Source: Ariolimax columbianus
Taxonomy: Eukaryota > Mollusca > Gastropoda > Stylommatophora > Arionidae
Length of the DNA stretch: 64,000 nt
Assembly (NCBI GenBank): GCA_036924085.1
Contig: JAVGWX010000003.1
Span: forward strand, 130,445,023 to 130,509,022
Reading direction: 5' to 3'
Shown here: one piece after another, positions 21,661-36,600 of the stretch
Layout: each line of letters opens with the position of its first letter
Numbering within the stretch: position 1 is the stretch's first letter
The notes under the pieces: model-generated
The model's database searches: none
What the model saw: only the letters and a program-made list of their open reading frames with translations
Told to the model about the DNA's origin: nothing
Made by a program: the position numbers and the translations under genes

Positions 21661-24600
21661 GTTAGTGCTTCAATGTATTCTATTTTTTGTTCTTGTTTTT
21701 GCTAAATGTTTAATTTGTGTATTTTTAGTTTTCATGTACTTGCTGTACATTTTTAGGTGAGCAATCCAGTTTTTTAGTTAATATATTATTATTCACTGGT
21801 GCCTGGTAGTACATGCTACAGAATAACTTGTCTATAAAAAAGTAAACATCTTATTGCATCATATAGCTTTCAGCATTTTGAATTTGCATAGTTACCTATT
21901 AGGAGTGTGAAGTGCACAGAGGGACCCGTAGCATCTTTCCACCGGTGTCAGCCACAAGTACGCTGTCATATTTAGATGCAGGAGACTGGTCCCCACTAAC
22001 TTCTCAACTGTCACTGTTGACTTAAAGTAGCTGGTAGTGCACATCAGTGGCCACACTCTGGATAACTACCTTGGCTGGCAGGCTAAAAATAACGAGGACA
22101 TCCATCAAATCTGACTGTATATAGGGACTACTTTCACAGAGTGCATGAAGTCTGGAACCATGGAAAGGAAGCTTGAACTACCACATCAATGGCACAGAAG
22201 ACAGGACAGCAAAGCTAAGGGCACAATTTAGGCCTCCCATCAGGGATACTCAAAAGAAGTGACCATATATCCCCTTAGAAAATAATGAGGACAACATATA
22301 CAAGCACTATGAATCCTCCACCTTACATCTGAGAAAGATGTGTGCTGTTGTCTGGGAGGCATTGGTCTGTCAGCTTATTGACTTTTTGTGTCCAAGCACC
22401 ACATCATACAGCATGCATCCAGTATTCAGCTACATGGATTTCATTGTCATTTGCCTCGGGCAGGTCATCAAGTGGTCTGAGCCATATATTAAGCCACATT
22501 CACATGTGTAATGATCTGTGCAGTGGCTGTCAGCTAAAGATATTATATCATCATTATTGGGTCCATGAATATGTAGTTAGGGCCAGTACTGTAATGTTGG
22601 ATACAATTTAATTGCTATCTGCTAATTATGCCAAAATTACATTCTCTTTACAGGTTCTTATGATACTTATCCTTATCCTAGAAGCACTTCTCCACATGAT
22701 CCTGAGTAATGTCTTGTTTACCAAAGAAACACTTTATGGATACCAGGTACACCAGTGCAACTCCATAGGTGCAGTTATAAATGTGTCGTGATATCAAGTA
22801 ATTAATTGTAATAGCACACCCATTATATATGACTTTATGGTGTCTTCATAAATGTAATAACAGGACCTTCATACATGAGATCGTAGTACCTTTATATGTA
22901 TGTAATGATAGTGTCTTTATTTGTGAAATGATAGAATCTTTATTATATCTAATTATTAGGCCATCTGAGTTGTAAGCATAGTTCTCATAAATATGCATAA
23001 TTAACGAAAAATTATTAAAGATGTACATCATGCAGTTATTTTAATTAGGTATGTAAAAAAATACTGTTGTATCACTTTACACCCGTTAATGGGGTAGTCA
23101 GAGTTTTTTTTTAGGCTGAGGACTACATGCCACTGCTGTCACCACATCATGTCCTGGCTGTGTTTGTTTGTTTCAAACAGAAAAACAACAAGTACTTTAC
23201 TGGGTATTTAACCATTCAGCCACATATGTTAATGTTTAATATACTGTTATAATTGTTTAACTGTTTCATTGAAGCTTGAGTCGGTTCAGCTCAGAATAGT
23301 AAAGAAGTCTCTCTAGCAGACAGCTACTATTCACACTTTTGGAATAGGAAGAACATAGGTACATGTTTAAAATGTGAAGAAATCTTTTTTTTTTCAGCTC
23401 ACAGAATTTCTTGAGCATGTAAAGAACTTGAATGTTTTTATTTAGGTCATGCAAGCGTGTGCAGTGATTGCTGCCTGTGCTGTGTCCTGGTGGTTACTAG
23501 CGATGGAGAAGCGAAGTATGTTGCCCAGCTTCTCCATGAGAGGTCAAAGTTTTGTGCTGATCTTGTTCTGGGTCTTGTTCTTTGTACGGGAAAATTTGAT
23601 GTTTGTTTCCTGGGACAGTCCAACATGGTGGTGGCATGTACGAAGGTCAGTGCAGAATGGTTATAATGTCAACCACTGTTGCAGAAATGCTAATAAGACA
23701 TTCATTGCTTGTTTTTATGTACTAGGTGCCTTGTCGGACTATGAGATCATTTAAGACATAGTGCACTTCACCCAAATGTCATATTTTGTGTATTACGGCT
23801 CTATCATTTACATTACCTGCAATATATTTTAAGTGGTCAAGCTTTACATTCAGAATGTTACTTCTACACGATATCATTTTACCTTTTGGATTATACTTTT
23901 CTATATCATATAGTGGAGAGTACTATTCTTTCTTTTTTTTTTTAAACTACCAAGCAAGAAGCTTAAATATTTTATTATCTTTAAGCTGTTGATGAATGAT
24001 CCATAGTTACTTGCTATAAAATATTCATGCATTCATAACGATCTTGTGTTCCAAGCTATGATTTAGATAGTGGAGGTTTACCATCCATCTTATGTTTATA
24101 TATACTTATTTCTGTAATGCAATAATCTTTTCCTGTATGTGATTATCACTTTGGATTTGTTTCTATATTTTGTTTTTCAGCGAATCTGAGAAAGCAGAAT
24201 TGGGCTTGTTCATTGTGCGCTACATTGCTGTCTTTTTCTCACTTGCACTATGTTTTCTTAAACCAGCTCAGTTACCTTACACAGCTCTGCCACGTTCAGA
24301 TGAGGAGGTAACCTTCAAACAATTTTCTATTTGTAAATGTCAACAGAAAAATAATTTGTTTCCCCTTTAATTGTTTAAAATGAAATATCTGTAAAATAAA
24401 CCTATTGAATGAAAATGTTATGTAATAGTTGTACCTTAATTATTCATTAAAAGACCAAGATTTTATAATTTTTTATATCTGAAATAATACAAAATGAAAT
24501 ATTTTATTATTTCCACATTCATACAACTTGATGTGGTGGTTATACTTAAGAATGTGTTTTGTGTTTCCCCAGTCAGCAAGTTCAGATAAAAAGTCAACCT

Positions 24601-27600
24601 GGAGCAATAGCTTGACCAAGGTCAAGATGATGTTGCCATATGTATGGCCTAGAACTAGCATTGCCTTGCAAACGCTTGTTGTTATCTGTTTGGTGCTGCT
24701 TGTCTTGGGAAGAGTCATCAATGTTTTTGTGCCTATCTACAGCAAGTACATTGGTTAGTGCTTAAATCTGATTGCAAATCTGTGTCTACCATAATGAATA
24801 TCTGGTGTAGGTTATAACAAAATTATTTATGTTATCCCTATTGTGATACATTTATTGCCTGCACATATATGTTTAATGCACCACTTACATGCCTCTGCAT
24901 AACTATTGACATAATACCACAATGTTAGTTCTTTGAGCAAGCATTAAGTCTTATCTTTGCTTTTTAGAAAATTTCTTTTTTAGGAAAGTATAGAGCCTGA
25001 ACCAAAAATTAATATGGAGAGTTTCTAGTAGACTTACATGCTTTAATCAAATTTCCACATAAAAGAATACACAAAGCAACATAGTTGTCACCAGACCATA
25101 TCTTCTTATTCTTCGTTCATTCTCAATCTCCATCTACCAAACCCTGAAAGGGCTTAAGTAGCAGAATGTAGTCCAGATAACGGAATGCGTTGTGTTGTAG
25201 TTTACAGCTTGACTGCGATATTTGCACCTTTTGGTCCAACACATCCGACTTCAGCAAGCATTTTTTGAGTACCGGGTTAGTATTCGATCCCTTTTCCTTA
25301 GCCAGTCTGCCCTGCTGCAACCTGTTATCCAGGATCACCGTGTGGAGGTGTAGAAGGGTCTTGGCAGCTCTGGTTCGCTGGCCCTGACGCTAGCAGTCAG
25401 CTATGGGTCGCTGACCACTGCAGCTCATGTGCTGCTCAGCGTCTTGATCCCACCAGACCATATGATAGAAAACAAGATTAGCCATGCAAATATAAATATG
25501 AAGTTCATATCATCTTTATGCAATGCAAATATATGTAGAGTAGCAGACAGGACATCAGACTACCATCTCCTGATACCTAAAATAAAGATGATGAAACTAA
25601 AAATATAAACAATACAGTCATCCAGAGTATGAGAGGAATCTTCTGCAACAAAAGTCTATCACTAGGTTTAAGGAAAAGATTTCTAGTGTGTTACATGAAA
25701 CCACTACTGACATGCAGTAGTGAGTCATGGACAATAAGCAGGCAACATAAATGGGATTTTGCAGAAGAATGTTGAAAATTTCATGCACTGCAAAGAACAT
25801 TCATAATGTGGTTCTTTAGGAGGCATAAACACAGGATAAAAATCAGTACACGGCAATCATCTCTTTTTGGCATGTCCTGAGTAGAGACAAGTTGGAGCAC
25901 ACAGTGACAACGTGCAGAATTGCAGGGAAGAGGGACAGATTGAGGCAAAGAGAGAAAATATTTGACAGATTAAAGACATAGCATGGGAGGTGAATCACAG
26001 TGAAATCAATAAATGACTCACAGGATAGGAGGAAAGTAGGTCCTTGATCCCAAGAATCAACTTGCGTGGCACTTGATGCTGATGATGTAACAACATATAA
26101 CCACAGGTAACATTTAAATGTGGGATTCCTTGGGAACAAGGAAATACAAGATGCATTTAAAGTTATAATATCAAATAGGTATCATGTATTACACAAACTA
26201 GAATAAGTAGAGAATGCAAACAAAGCACTGGCTACAGGTAAAAAATATATATTCTTCTTCTTCGTACGCTGTCAGACGTCAACTTGAATTTGTCAAAGAA
26301 AGCAGCTGTCATCCTGAGACTGTCGACGTGCTGCCATAGAGCTTGTCTAGTGTTGACACTGGTGGTGGCGACATGTGCTTTCTCTGGTCCTCGTATGTCG
26401 GGCAATTTTGCAGCAGATGTTCAGCGGTCATTTTCCCTGTACCACAGGTGCATTCGTCAGTGCCACCTATCTTCAGTTTATTGAATAGATAGTACCTCAG
26501 TATGTTGACCACGACCTGCTCTCTTCCGTTCAACTGGTAATAGGCATTATTTTTTGTGTAGCCAGTATGCTCTGTTTCCCATTTGGTCATGTATCTGGCC
26601 CTAATAAGCCTTTTGGACTCTTCGTAGGTCACACTAGAATCTGGTTGTGGTAATCTTGCACCTTCTTTTGCCAGTCTGTCTGCCTCCTCGTTGCCTTGAA
26701 TGTTACAGTGGGATGGAACCCACTGTACCACTACTGTTTTTGGTGCGAACTGCTGGCATAGTTGACAGAGTACTGCTCTTAAATCATTAAGTTCTGTATT
26801 TTTCTGGCTTTTTAGTGCTGTAACCACGGCCAGGGCAACTGTAAACAGGACTATCTGGCTATCATTGCTTTCGCCTGTCAGCATTGCTTCTACTGCAGCC
26901 TTCAGTGCCTCTGCCTCTGCTCTGAAATTGCTTAAGAATTTTCCAGTTGCCACTGACAGTGTTATTTTTCTACCATTTGTTAGGCTCAGGAATACCCCTC
27001 CCCCTCCATTCTGTGTTGTGTCTGTTATAGAACTGTCGGTGTATGCATGGGTCCAGTCCATGCTTGGGTAGCTTTTCGCTATGTACCTCAGGGTTATGTC
27101 TCTTCTTTCTTCTTCAGACTGGCTGTTCTTGTTTCCAATACATGGTATATTTTCTACCACCTCTGGAATGATATGCTGCTTCCAGGTAGGTTTGCGTACA
27201 GTAGGGATGGGCTTTGGTGGTGTTATGGTGTTCAAAGGGTCTTCGCTCATCTTTGCTTTGGCTATTTCTGCAAAGTTTCTCTGCTTTAGTTTCCCTTTTC
27301 CAAATCTATTTAGTCTCTGATGCATTAGATGGTCTGTCAGTCTTCTTAGTTTCTCTGCTTGACTCTGCTGTCTCTTCTATTGGTCATGGATTGCAGATTT
27401 GAAATCTTTTCAAGTTCTACAATTGGCGTTGACTTCATGCCTCCTGTTATAACTCTCATGGCTTGGTTTTGAAGTTTGCTAATTTTATCAAAGTTCGCCT
27501 TTGCTGCTGTTGTCCATGCCGCAATGCCATACTCGAGAACTGGTCTCTCTTCCAGTGTACAGTTTCTTCAGTATTCTTTCGTCTGCTTCCCAGCTTGTGC

Positions 27601-30600
27601 CAGCAAGTTTCCTCATGATTGCCATTCTTTGTCTTGCTCTCATTCTGTTTCTCTCAATCTGACTTTTCCATGTCATGCGCTGATCAAATGTGACGCCCAA
27701 GTAGTTTGGATTGTCGTTTAGCTGCAGATATTTGCCATTGAGACTTATTTTGGTGTTCTGGGGTTTATTTGGAAGGGAGAATATCGTTCATGTTGTTTTT
27801 TCTTCATTTATTTTGACCAGACATGATTTCGCCTACTCCTCCAGCGATGTTAGGGCCTCCTGCATCCGATTATTTGCTACGGTGAGATTTTCTTCAGAGG
27901 TCCACATAGCCAGATCGTCTGCAAACATGGAGCTGTGGACTCTTCTTGGTATATTCTCTATGATGTTGTTTATATACACCAGAAAAAGTGTGGGTGACAG
28001 TGCTCCCCTTGGGGTACTCCTTGCTCCAGTGTCACCTTTTTGCTCATCTGCCCTTGTACTTGAACTCTGGCTGTTCTGTTTTCGAGGTAGTGGCTGATCC
28101 ATATGTACATTTTTCCAGATACTTCACTTCTTCGTAACTTGACTTTAAGTCCCTCTTTCCACACCTTGTCAAATGCCTTCTCTAGATCCACCCAAACCGC
28201 TACTGTATGCTTTTTCTCTTGGTAAGCATCCTCTATTTCCTGCACTATGAAAGTGATCTGGTCTTCAGTGGATCTGTATTGTCTAAATCCTGCTTGCTGT
28301 GGAATTAATGTGTTTTGCTTCCAGGTGCCACATCAGTCTGGTATTTATCATACGCTCCATCAGTTTACCTACATAGCTCAGTATACTGATAGGCCTGTAT
28401 CCATTTGGATCTGTTCTATCTTTTTCTTTCTTTGGTACTGGTATAAGTACAGCATCTATCCATGCCTTTGGTACAATTCCCCTTTCCCAGCTTTCGTTCA
28501 GGACTGACAGTAACTTCTTCTTTGCTGTTTGGCCCAACCGTATCAGCATTTCATTTGTTACCCTATCTTTTCAGGGCGATTTCTTTTTCTTTAAAGTTCT
28601 CATGGCCTCATTCATTTCATTCTTGGTTAGTTTTGCCATCATGTGCTCCTCTGGTGCAATCTTGATGTTGTCGTGGCTCTTTTGTTCTTCACTTATGTCT
28701 GAATGCTAGTCTGTAGGGACATCAATGTGGTTTGCTCTGGCATAATATTCTATAAAAGCGTTTGCTGCTTTTTTTCCAGTAAGCATGTTGTCACCCTGCT
28801 TGATGGTAATTTGTTTATTTTATGGTATTTCGTCATTCATGGCTCTGACTAATTTCCATAGTTTGTTCGTAAGAAATATATGAAACGAAACACGTGGACA
28901 ACAGCTTAAATTATAGCAAAGATAAAGGAAAGAAACATAAAGAGTGCAGTTTATAAAAGATAGCAAAACTAGAAATACTAGAACCAAAGCTCAGAAAATA
29001 TACACTGAATTCAACAAATAAGTAAGTGTTTTAAGAGATAAGAAAAAATATATTTATAAGTTGGCAAGAGAGGCTACAACAAAAGGAAAAAGGGAAGATC
29101 TGTACAACAGCGCAAAGATACTAACAAGGAAATATAAGCAAGCAAATGACTTTATTAAAGATAAGAAAGGAAATTTGATTAGTAATGTAAATGATCAGAT
29201 GAAGAGATGGGCAGAACATTTAAAAGTTAATTCAAGTAGACCAACTCCACATGAGCCCCCAGACATTGAGTTAGCAGAAATGGAGCTATAAGTTACTTGT
29301 AAGAAGCCAAACATAGAAAAAAAAACCAAAAAAGTCATAATACTCTAAAGAGATGGTAAAGCCACTGGTCCAATGGTATCTAAGCAAAAGCAATAAAAAC
29401 AGATATAGACACAAATATCCTGTCTCATCTTTCCTGTAACCTTAAGAGGTCATAAGGGCATCACTAATGTTCTCAGCATGTAAGTGATGTGTCTTGTGCA
29501 CGTTTCTAACTGGGTCAGAAGATGATGTTGAGGTCCATCACCTTGAATAGAACGTGGGAGGGTCATCTGGGAGGCTGCTCAGATAGAGGTTCTTGTCAAT
29601 CTCCCATTCCTCTAGTTCATGTCCTCTTGCGTTGGTCTGTGCGTAACCCCAACTTTCAGACTGGCTGTTAAACTCTCATATCACTATGGTTGCATGGTCC
29701 ATAATATACATAGTTTCTAGGGAAATATTTTTTGTTGGCGGGCATTATGTATTATAAATTCTAACTGTCTGATTCGGTAAGGTTATGTCTATCCCTATTG
29801 TTTCGGCTTCTCCGTTTGTTTCCACCAAGATCATCTTTGATGGGATTGATATTTTGGAGAGGATAAGCACATCCCCCTTATGCCCATCCCTATCCAGTCT
29901 ATGGGTTTCATATCCTCTTATTCAAAATCTGTGGTTTAGATTAAGGTGTGTTTCCAGGATGTAGGCAATGTGTATTCCTTCCTCGTATAGTCTTCTGGAC
30001 AACGTTTCCTTTTTGTTGTATTTACCTTCAGTGTTCTATTGCAACACCTGCAGGGTTTGAATGGCAGATGTATCAGTGTGTCCATAGTGGGAGAAACATG
30101 TCTTTGTCTGTGCGAGTACCTTATGGTATGTCTCTGTATAGTTCGGGTCTTTGATAATCCTTGGAGGAGATATGCAGTGTCATGGTTTGCAGCAGCGAGC
30201 TGTTTTATTCGCACCTTTTGGTCCAACACTTCCGTTTTCAGCAAGCATGTTCTTCAGGTTCGCATCCTTAGCCTTTGGTTGTCTCCAACCGACCTGGTTG
30301 CCAAATCTGCAAGGCAGCAGGTTATTATCCAGGATGCAATCACCTTGTTGAGGGAAGGGGGGGGGGGGGGTGCGGGGCTTGCATACCTCAGTGAGCTATG
30401 TTGGCAGAAATGTATGTTCCTTGCAGGGCCACCCATGCTGGACATGTCACTGGAGAGTGGTCAGACTAAGAATGGTAGCAGCCGGGGGGTGTTCAAAAGT
30501 CCATGAAGACAGAACACCTAGGACTGGAAACTCGAACGAATGGAGCTCGCAATCCAGGAGGGCCGGACAATCAAGGACTATCATCTAGTGAGCCCAAACA

Positions 30601-33600
30601 AGGAAAAGTCCAAAAGAAAAGCCATTCCTAGACCTTAATATCTGACCAAAAATGGCTCCATTCATTGGAAAAATGACCTAAAGTCCACTGTGTATCAACA
30701 TGTTAATGGATTGTGTGGCTGCTGAGAGAGCAGTTATAAACGTGGAAGTCTGGTGGGTGAGAGGGGTGGCCAGGCTCATGTACTCAAAATAGGACATCCC
30801 CTGCCTCTTCCCTGACAAGGGGGAAACTGTCAGGGTGACCGTATAACTACCCCATCAAACCATGTACCATTCTGAAACAGAACGTGACAGGCCGAAAAAC
30901 ATAACAAAATGTTTTTTTCAGGACAAAAGAAGGTCTGAAAGTATCACTACATAAATAAGAAAAAGCATGAAGACAGGAAATGTTGAGTTCTTCTACCCGA
31001 AGTAAAGTTTTTAGAGCTCTTTGAGATAAGAGCTGTTGTGTGACAAGGATATCTCGTCACAATTTCTCTTCATACTGGGTGTTGACTAGATTATGCAGAC
31101 AACAAGATCAATCATCAAAACTTGAATTCAATGAACTCTGATAAAACACTTTGATGATCTTGACATTGCTGATGACTTGGCTCTGTTACTATAATCATAT
31201 GCAAAATAAAATGAGTATACATTATGAGTGGTCATAGAAGTTGGGACTGACAATACACAGAGACAAAAAGCAAAGATTCTGAGAATAAGTGCAACTAATA
31301 ACAACCACATTGTGTTGGGAGACAACACTCCTACAAGGTGTAGAATCATTCATATATCTTGATAGCAACATAGACAAAATAGGAAGTACAGATAACGGTA
31401 ACAAAATAAGAATATGAAGAGCGAGAAGATCTTTCATTGCATTTGAGGAACTTTTGGAAATCAACAGAAATTAAGTCAAAAATAAAAATGTTCAATTCCA
31501 ATGCAAAGTACATTTTATTGTGTGGCTCTGAAACATGATGAGCAACAAAAAAAGTACATACTTTCATAAATTGAGGTCTGCTTAGAGTAGAGGTATCGAA
31601 ATGGTATGATTTTATCACTAATGGGGAACTTGGATAGAACCAGACAGATTTCAGTGGAACATGAAGTGAGAAGACACTGGATATGTTGAGGAAACCGACT
31701 GATAGTATTACAGGGCAGTGTCTGTTACGAAATTCCTAAGGCAGAAGTAGAAGCAGGCTAAAATAACATAGAAAGAAAAGAACTTGAGACGAACCTAAAG
31801 GAAACAGGGAAAATGGGAAACATAACTGAAACTGTTGACTAGGATTGAGGACATAGCATGTATTTGGTTAAGTCGTGGGATTCCACAGGGAAACTGACAG
31901 GTATTAATTGAAGAGGCTGTTAACCACATGCAGAGTCCTTTTGATTAGATCATGGCATGTCTACCACATTGATAGTGAAGCAGCAAGCCTGGTATTATTC
32001 CTGAATGCCTGTCAAAAGTGTTCTTTCCGATTATCTAAATTAGTTCATTGTATAATACCTTATTCCATATCTTAGAAATGCAGTATATTTTATACTTAAA
32101 GGTGTATGCTTTTAAAAATTGTTAATGATTTTTCATTTAAAGTAACATATTTTGAACAAATTAATTATGTGGTTGTCTTTTTTGACCAAAACCTGTATTA
32201 ACTGAACAATTGAAAATATGGTGGTGTCCATTGTCAGGGATGAATTAAAAAATGATAATGACATGAATGATTGTTTGATGTTGCGTCCTGAAAAGGCATT
32301 AAATGGCATGTTGCGATAGGTTTCCTAACCTCTCGACATGAAGGTGGGTCGTGATCCTCCAGGCTGTTGTGCAATGCTTGAACTGTGTGTCATTCACTAC
32401 TGTGGGGAATCACATTGATCCCCCACCTCGTTAGCCAGGCTGCTATGAAAACAGCCCGTTTCCAGGGAGAACTGCGGGGATGTCAAAGTGTGAGTCTTGC
32501 CTATATTTTTCCTGACCAGATGTTAGTCATCTCTTCCCAATCATTATGACATACTTCATCAAGAAGCAGCCAAAAGGCTAATGATGTTAAACACATAGTT
32601 GTTGATTCCAGCCATCATGAGCAGTTAATGTTATTCTCACTTTCAATGTCTTATTAAAGTTTTGTTATTAAATTTGTAATTCTTGAAAACTAAATTCATC
32701 ACAGGCGTCTCAGTCTCTGTAGACATACGCGTGGTGTTCTGTGAGTAGCCTCTCCTGGGTGCTGAATATGGAGACTCTTGGAATGCCAACCCTCTCCTGA
32801 GATTTCCACAATGCCGTGGAGTCGTTGCCCGCAGATGCTAGTTACTCGAGACATCCAATGATACTCTCATCGTTCCAAGACTAGCCAGCACTTGTGGGTT
32901 TAAAATCAAAAGTTCCCCCTCTCCTAAGCGAAGTGACTGAATAGGCTAATGAGCTTCATCTACCCGGGTTTAGAGTCAGAGTTTACCTTCTCTTAGATTG
33001 GCTGCCAAGCAAGGATAATGAGCCCAATCTGCCTGTCCAGTTATACAGCCGGGTACTCGGTCGCGCCCCAACAGCAGGCTCTGTAAGAAACAGGGGGCCC
33101 CTGACGGTGGTGCTGGGAACACAATAATGTAGGAGAGACCATTGGCATGGAAACTCCTGCCTGACAAGCCGAACAGTAAATCCAGCGGTGATTTCTACTC
33201 CTGGAAAGGAGAGGCTATAACAGACGTTTCACTTTCCTTTAACGAGTCTAGCCCAGACCTTGCTACCACCCATACAACTAAATTATACCTACTTTATTGG
33301 TTGAATCTCATCCCCAGTGAACAGCATGACCTTTGACCCTGATAATCCACAGAAACAGCTGGAGTTTAGATGGGACTACATCCTCATTTATGTGGCTCTT
33401 CAGTTTCTTAAAGGAGGAACAGGTACAAGGATGACAATTATTAAATGACTGGACAGTGACATTATATTTGAATGACAGTACAGATTATAATATATACAGC
33501 ATTTAAAGGCGTAATAGCTGAGCAGAAAATCCCATTGTTGGTTGCTGCTTGGTCATTATGTTTTCTGGGTTATTTGTTACTGATCCTACTGTGTTTACTG

Positions 33601-36600
33601 TGTCATTTATTGCTGGTCAGATTGACTGCTAGATAATTTGTTACTGATCTGACTCTCTGCTAAATCATTTGTCACTGATCTGTTTGTTAGATCATTTGTT
33701 ACTGATCTGACTGTCTGCTAGATCATTTATTACTGATCTGACTCTCTGCTAAATCATTTGTTACTGATCTGTTTGTTAGATCATTTGTTACTGATCTGAC
33801 TGTCTGCTAGATAATTTGTTACTGACCTGACTCTCTGTTAAATCATTTGTCACTGATCTGGCTCTCTGCTAAATCATTTGTTACTGATCTGTTTGCTAGA
33901 TCAGTGTTTCCTCAACCGCCGGTCCGCAGAAATTTCCTACCGGTTCGCGAAAAAAAAGTAATTTCTGCACAAACTGCAGAGATTGGCTTTATGTGTTCTA
34001 AACTCTGACTGGCTAAAGTTTAAACTCAAATGACGTCAGTCTACACAAGTAGCCATACTTTCTTATCTCAAGAGCTCATCTATATTTGGCGTGTTTCTTT
34101 ATCAAAGTAAGTGAGTTTTTTGGGGGGAAAATGCCTACAAATATCAAGATACGTAAATTAGGTCATTCTAAAGTTGATAGACAAGTTTCAGAGGTTAATT
34201 TAAATGCTAATACTGTGTTGTGGTATTTTGGAAGGCAAAGTTGTTTTTTTTGTGTGTTATTATGTTGTAAAATTTGAATCCCTACAAAATGGAGACACAA
34301 AGAAGTCAAAACAGCAAAAAGTTTTGAACTTTCTTTAAATAATTCCCATTTTCACTGGACTGCGAAAAATGTTTAATTTTTACCGATCCGCATGTATAAA
34401 AAGGTTGGGAAACACTGTGCTAGATCATTTGTTACTAATCAGATTGTGTTAGTTGTTATTGATCTAACTGTGTCTGCTAGATTATTTGTTGCTGATCAAA
34501 GTGTTATCTAGTGAGTTCTTTGTTTCTGATCCTACTATATGTTAACTGGGCTATTTACTGCTGATCCAACTGTCGGCTGGTTTATTTTTTTGCTGATCAA
34601 ACTGTTTGCTGGATTATTTGTTTGCTGATCCAATTGTCTGCTGGGTTGTTTGCTGATCCAATTGTCTGCTGGGTTATTTGTTTGCTAATCCAATTGTTTG
34701 CTGGGTTATTTGTTACTGATCCAACGGTCTGCTGGGTTATTTGTTTACTGATCCAACTGTCTGCTGTGTTATTTGTTTACTGATCTGCCTGCTGGGTTAT
34801 TTGTTACTGATCCAACTGTCTGCTGGGTTATTTGTTACTGATCCAATTCTCTGCTGAGTTATTTGTTTACTAATCCAACTGTCTGCTGGGTTATTTGTTA
34901 CTGATCAAACTGTCTGTTGGGTTATTTGTTTGGTGATCCAATTGTTTGCTGTGTTACTGGGTTATTTTCTGGGTTATGTGTTTGCTGATCCAACTTTCTG
35001 CTGTGTTATTTGTTACTAATCCAACTGTCTGCTGGTATATTTGTTACTGATCTGTCTGCTGTGTTATTTTTTTGCTGATCCAACTAACTGCTGGTTTATC
35101 AACTTTCAGCTAGGTTATTATTTACTGATCCAATTGTCTGCTGGGTTATTTGTTTGCTGATTCAATTGTCTGCTGGGTTATTTGTTACTTATCCAACTGT
35201 CTGCTGGGTTATTTGTTACTTATCCAACTGTCTGCTGGGTTATTTGTTTGCTGATTCTACTATATATACTGGAGTATTGATTACAGATCTGACTCTGTCT
35301 GCTGGGTTGATGGTTTTGCTATCTGTTTTGAAGGAGCATAAGTATTAAACTGTCATCGTAGTATGGTTTTATTTCCATTGCTGAGGTAGTCGTGGGATTT
35401 TAAAGGCTGAGGACTACTTGCTGCTTCACCACTAATGTCGCCATGCCGTGTGCTGACTATGTTTATTTCACCCCCAACAGAAAAACAGCATATTCCTTGC
35501 TGGGGATTTGATTCTCTGCCTGCCTTGTTAGCAGGCAGGCATTGCAACCATTCAGTCATCCTCTCTTTATTTGTAGCCTTGCAGAAAATATACATATTTT
35601 TTTGTTAGTTTGTGCATAGATATTTTATTTATATCAAACATGAATTTTTTATGATTTCTTCTATATGGCATTTTTGTATGTAGATTTATGATAGAACATC
35701 GTTATAATGTGAGAATACATAATTTAATTAGAGATAAATATCTTAATTAGTTTGTGATTCTAATTGATAATATCTGTAGTCTTTTTTGTGATGTAGAATA
35801 TTTATTTTGTGCTTATGCCTGTTAAAAACTAACACATTTTGTTGTTGTTACTATTGTTTACATTGAACATTTAGTTTTACTGTAGCGTGTATCTGAATTT
35901 GATATGCTTTCTCTTCCACTTTCCAGGTACTGCAGGTTTTGTCAACAACTTAAGAAGTTTACTTTGGATCAGAGTAGAGCAGTACTGCACACGATCTATT
36001 CAACTCAAACTCTTCACTCATCTACACAAGTGAGACTTGTCTTTAATCTTTGTCATGACTTCTCAGAGCATTTGTTACTGTTGTCATGTAGAACATTCTA
36101 GATTTTCAAAATGTAATGTTTAGGTACTTATCTTCTTCCTCTTTTCATTCCTTATTATGCATAATGGAACCACTGTTGATGGCACTTTGTGTGCATTTGC
36201 AACGGCTGTTTCTGTAGCAATTTTTAGTCACATTTAATGACATGCGTGGGTATACAGCGGTACTCTTCTTTCTCTCCAATAAATGTCCTCAAAGTCCACG
36301 CTAGACCAACAAGAAATAAGTATTTGTAGTGTAGGTAGCCAAATGGGTTATTAATAGCTTTAACCAAAACATGAATCCAGAATATGAAAAGATTTTACAT
36401 ACAAGTCCTTATTTTTTATTTTTGTGTGTGTGTGTGTTTGCCTCATTTCTCTATTCCTCAAGGCGGTGTGCGTTGTACTATGTTTTTATTTTGCCTGTCG
36501 GCCCAGTGCATCTGACTTTGGCATGCATTTTATGTAAGGGTCTGCTTCCTCTTGCATTTTCTAAGGGTTTGCTTCCTCGGTAGCCTGTGCTGTGATGGGG

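Noticed and set aside
26309..27325. 338-codon frame as a host gene
   Set aside because: It is the RNase H and zinc-knuckle part of a LINE with target-site duplications and damaged catalytic residues.
34086..34277. 63-codon frame inside the hAT MITE as a transposase fragment
   Set aside because: No zinc-finger or dimerisation motif of hAT transposases is visible, and a frame of this size can arise by chance.
33545..35325. CRISPR-like array of regular repeats
   Set aside because: Repeats are directly tandem with no unique spacers, in an animal intron without cas genes. It is a minisatellite.
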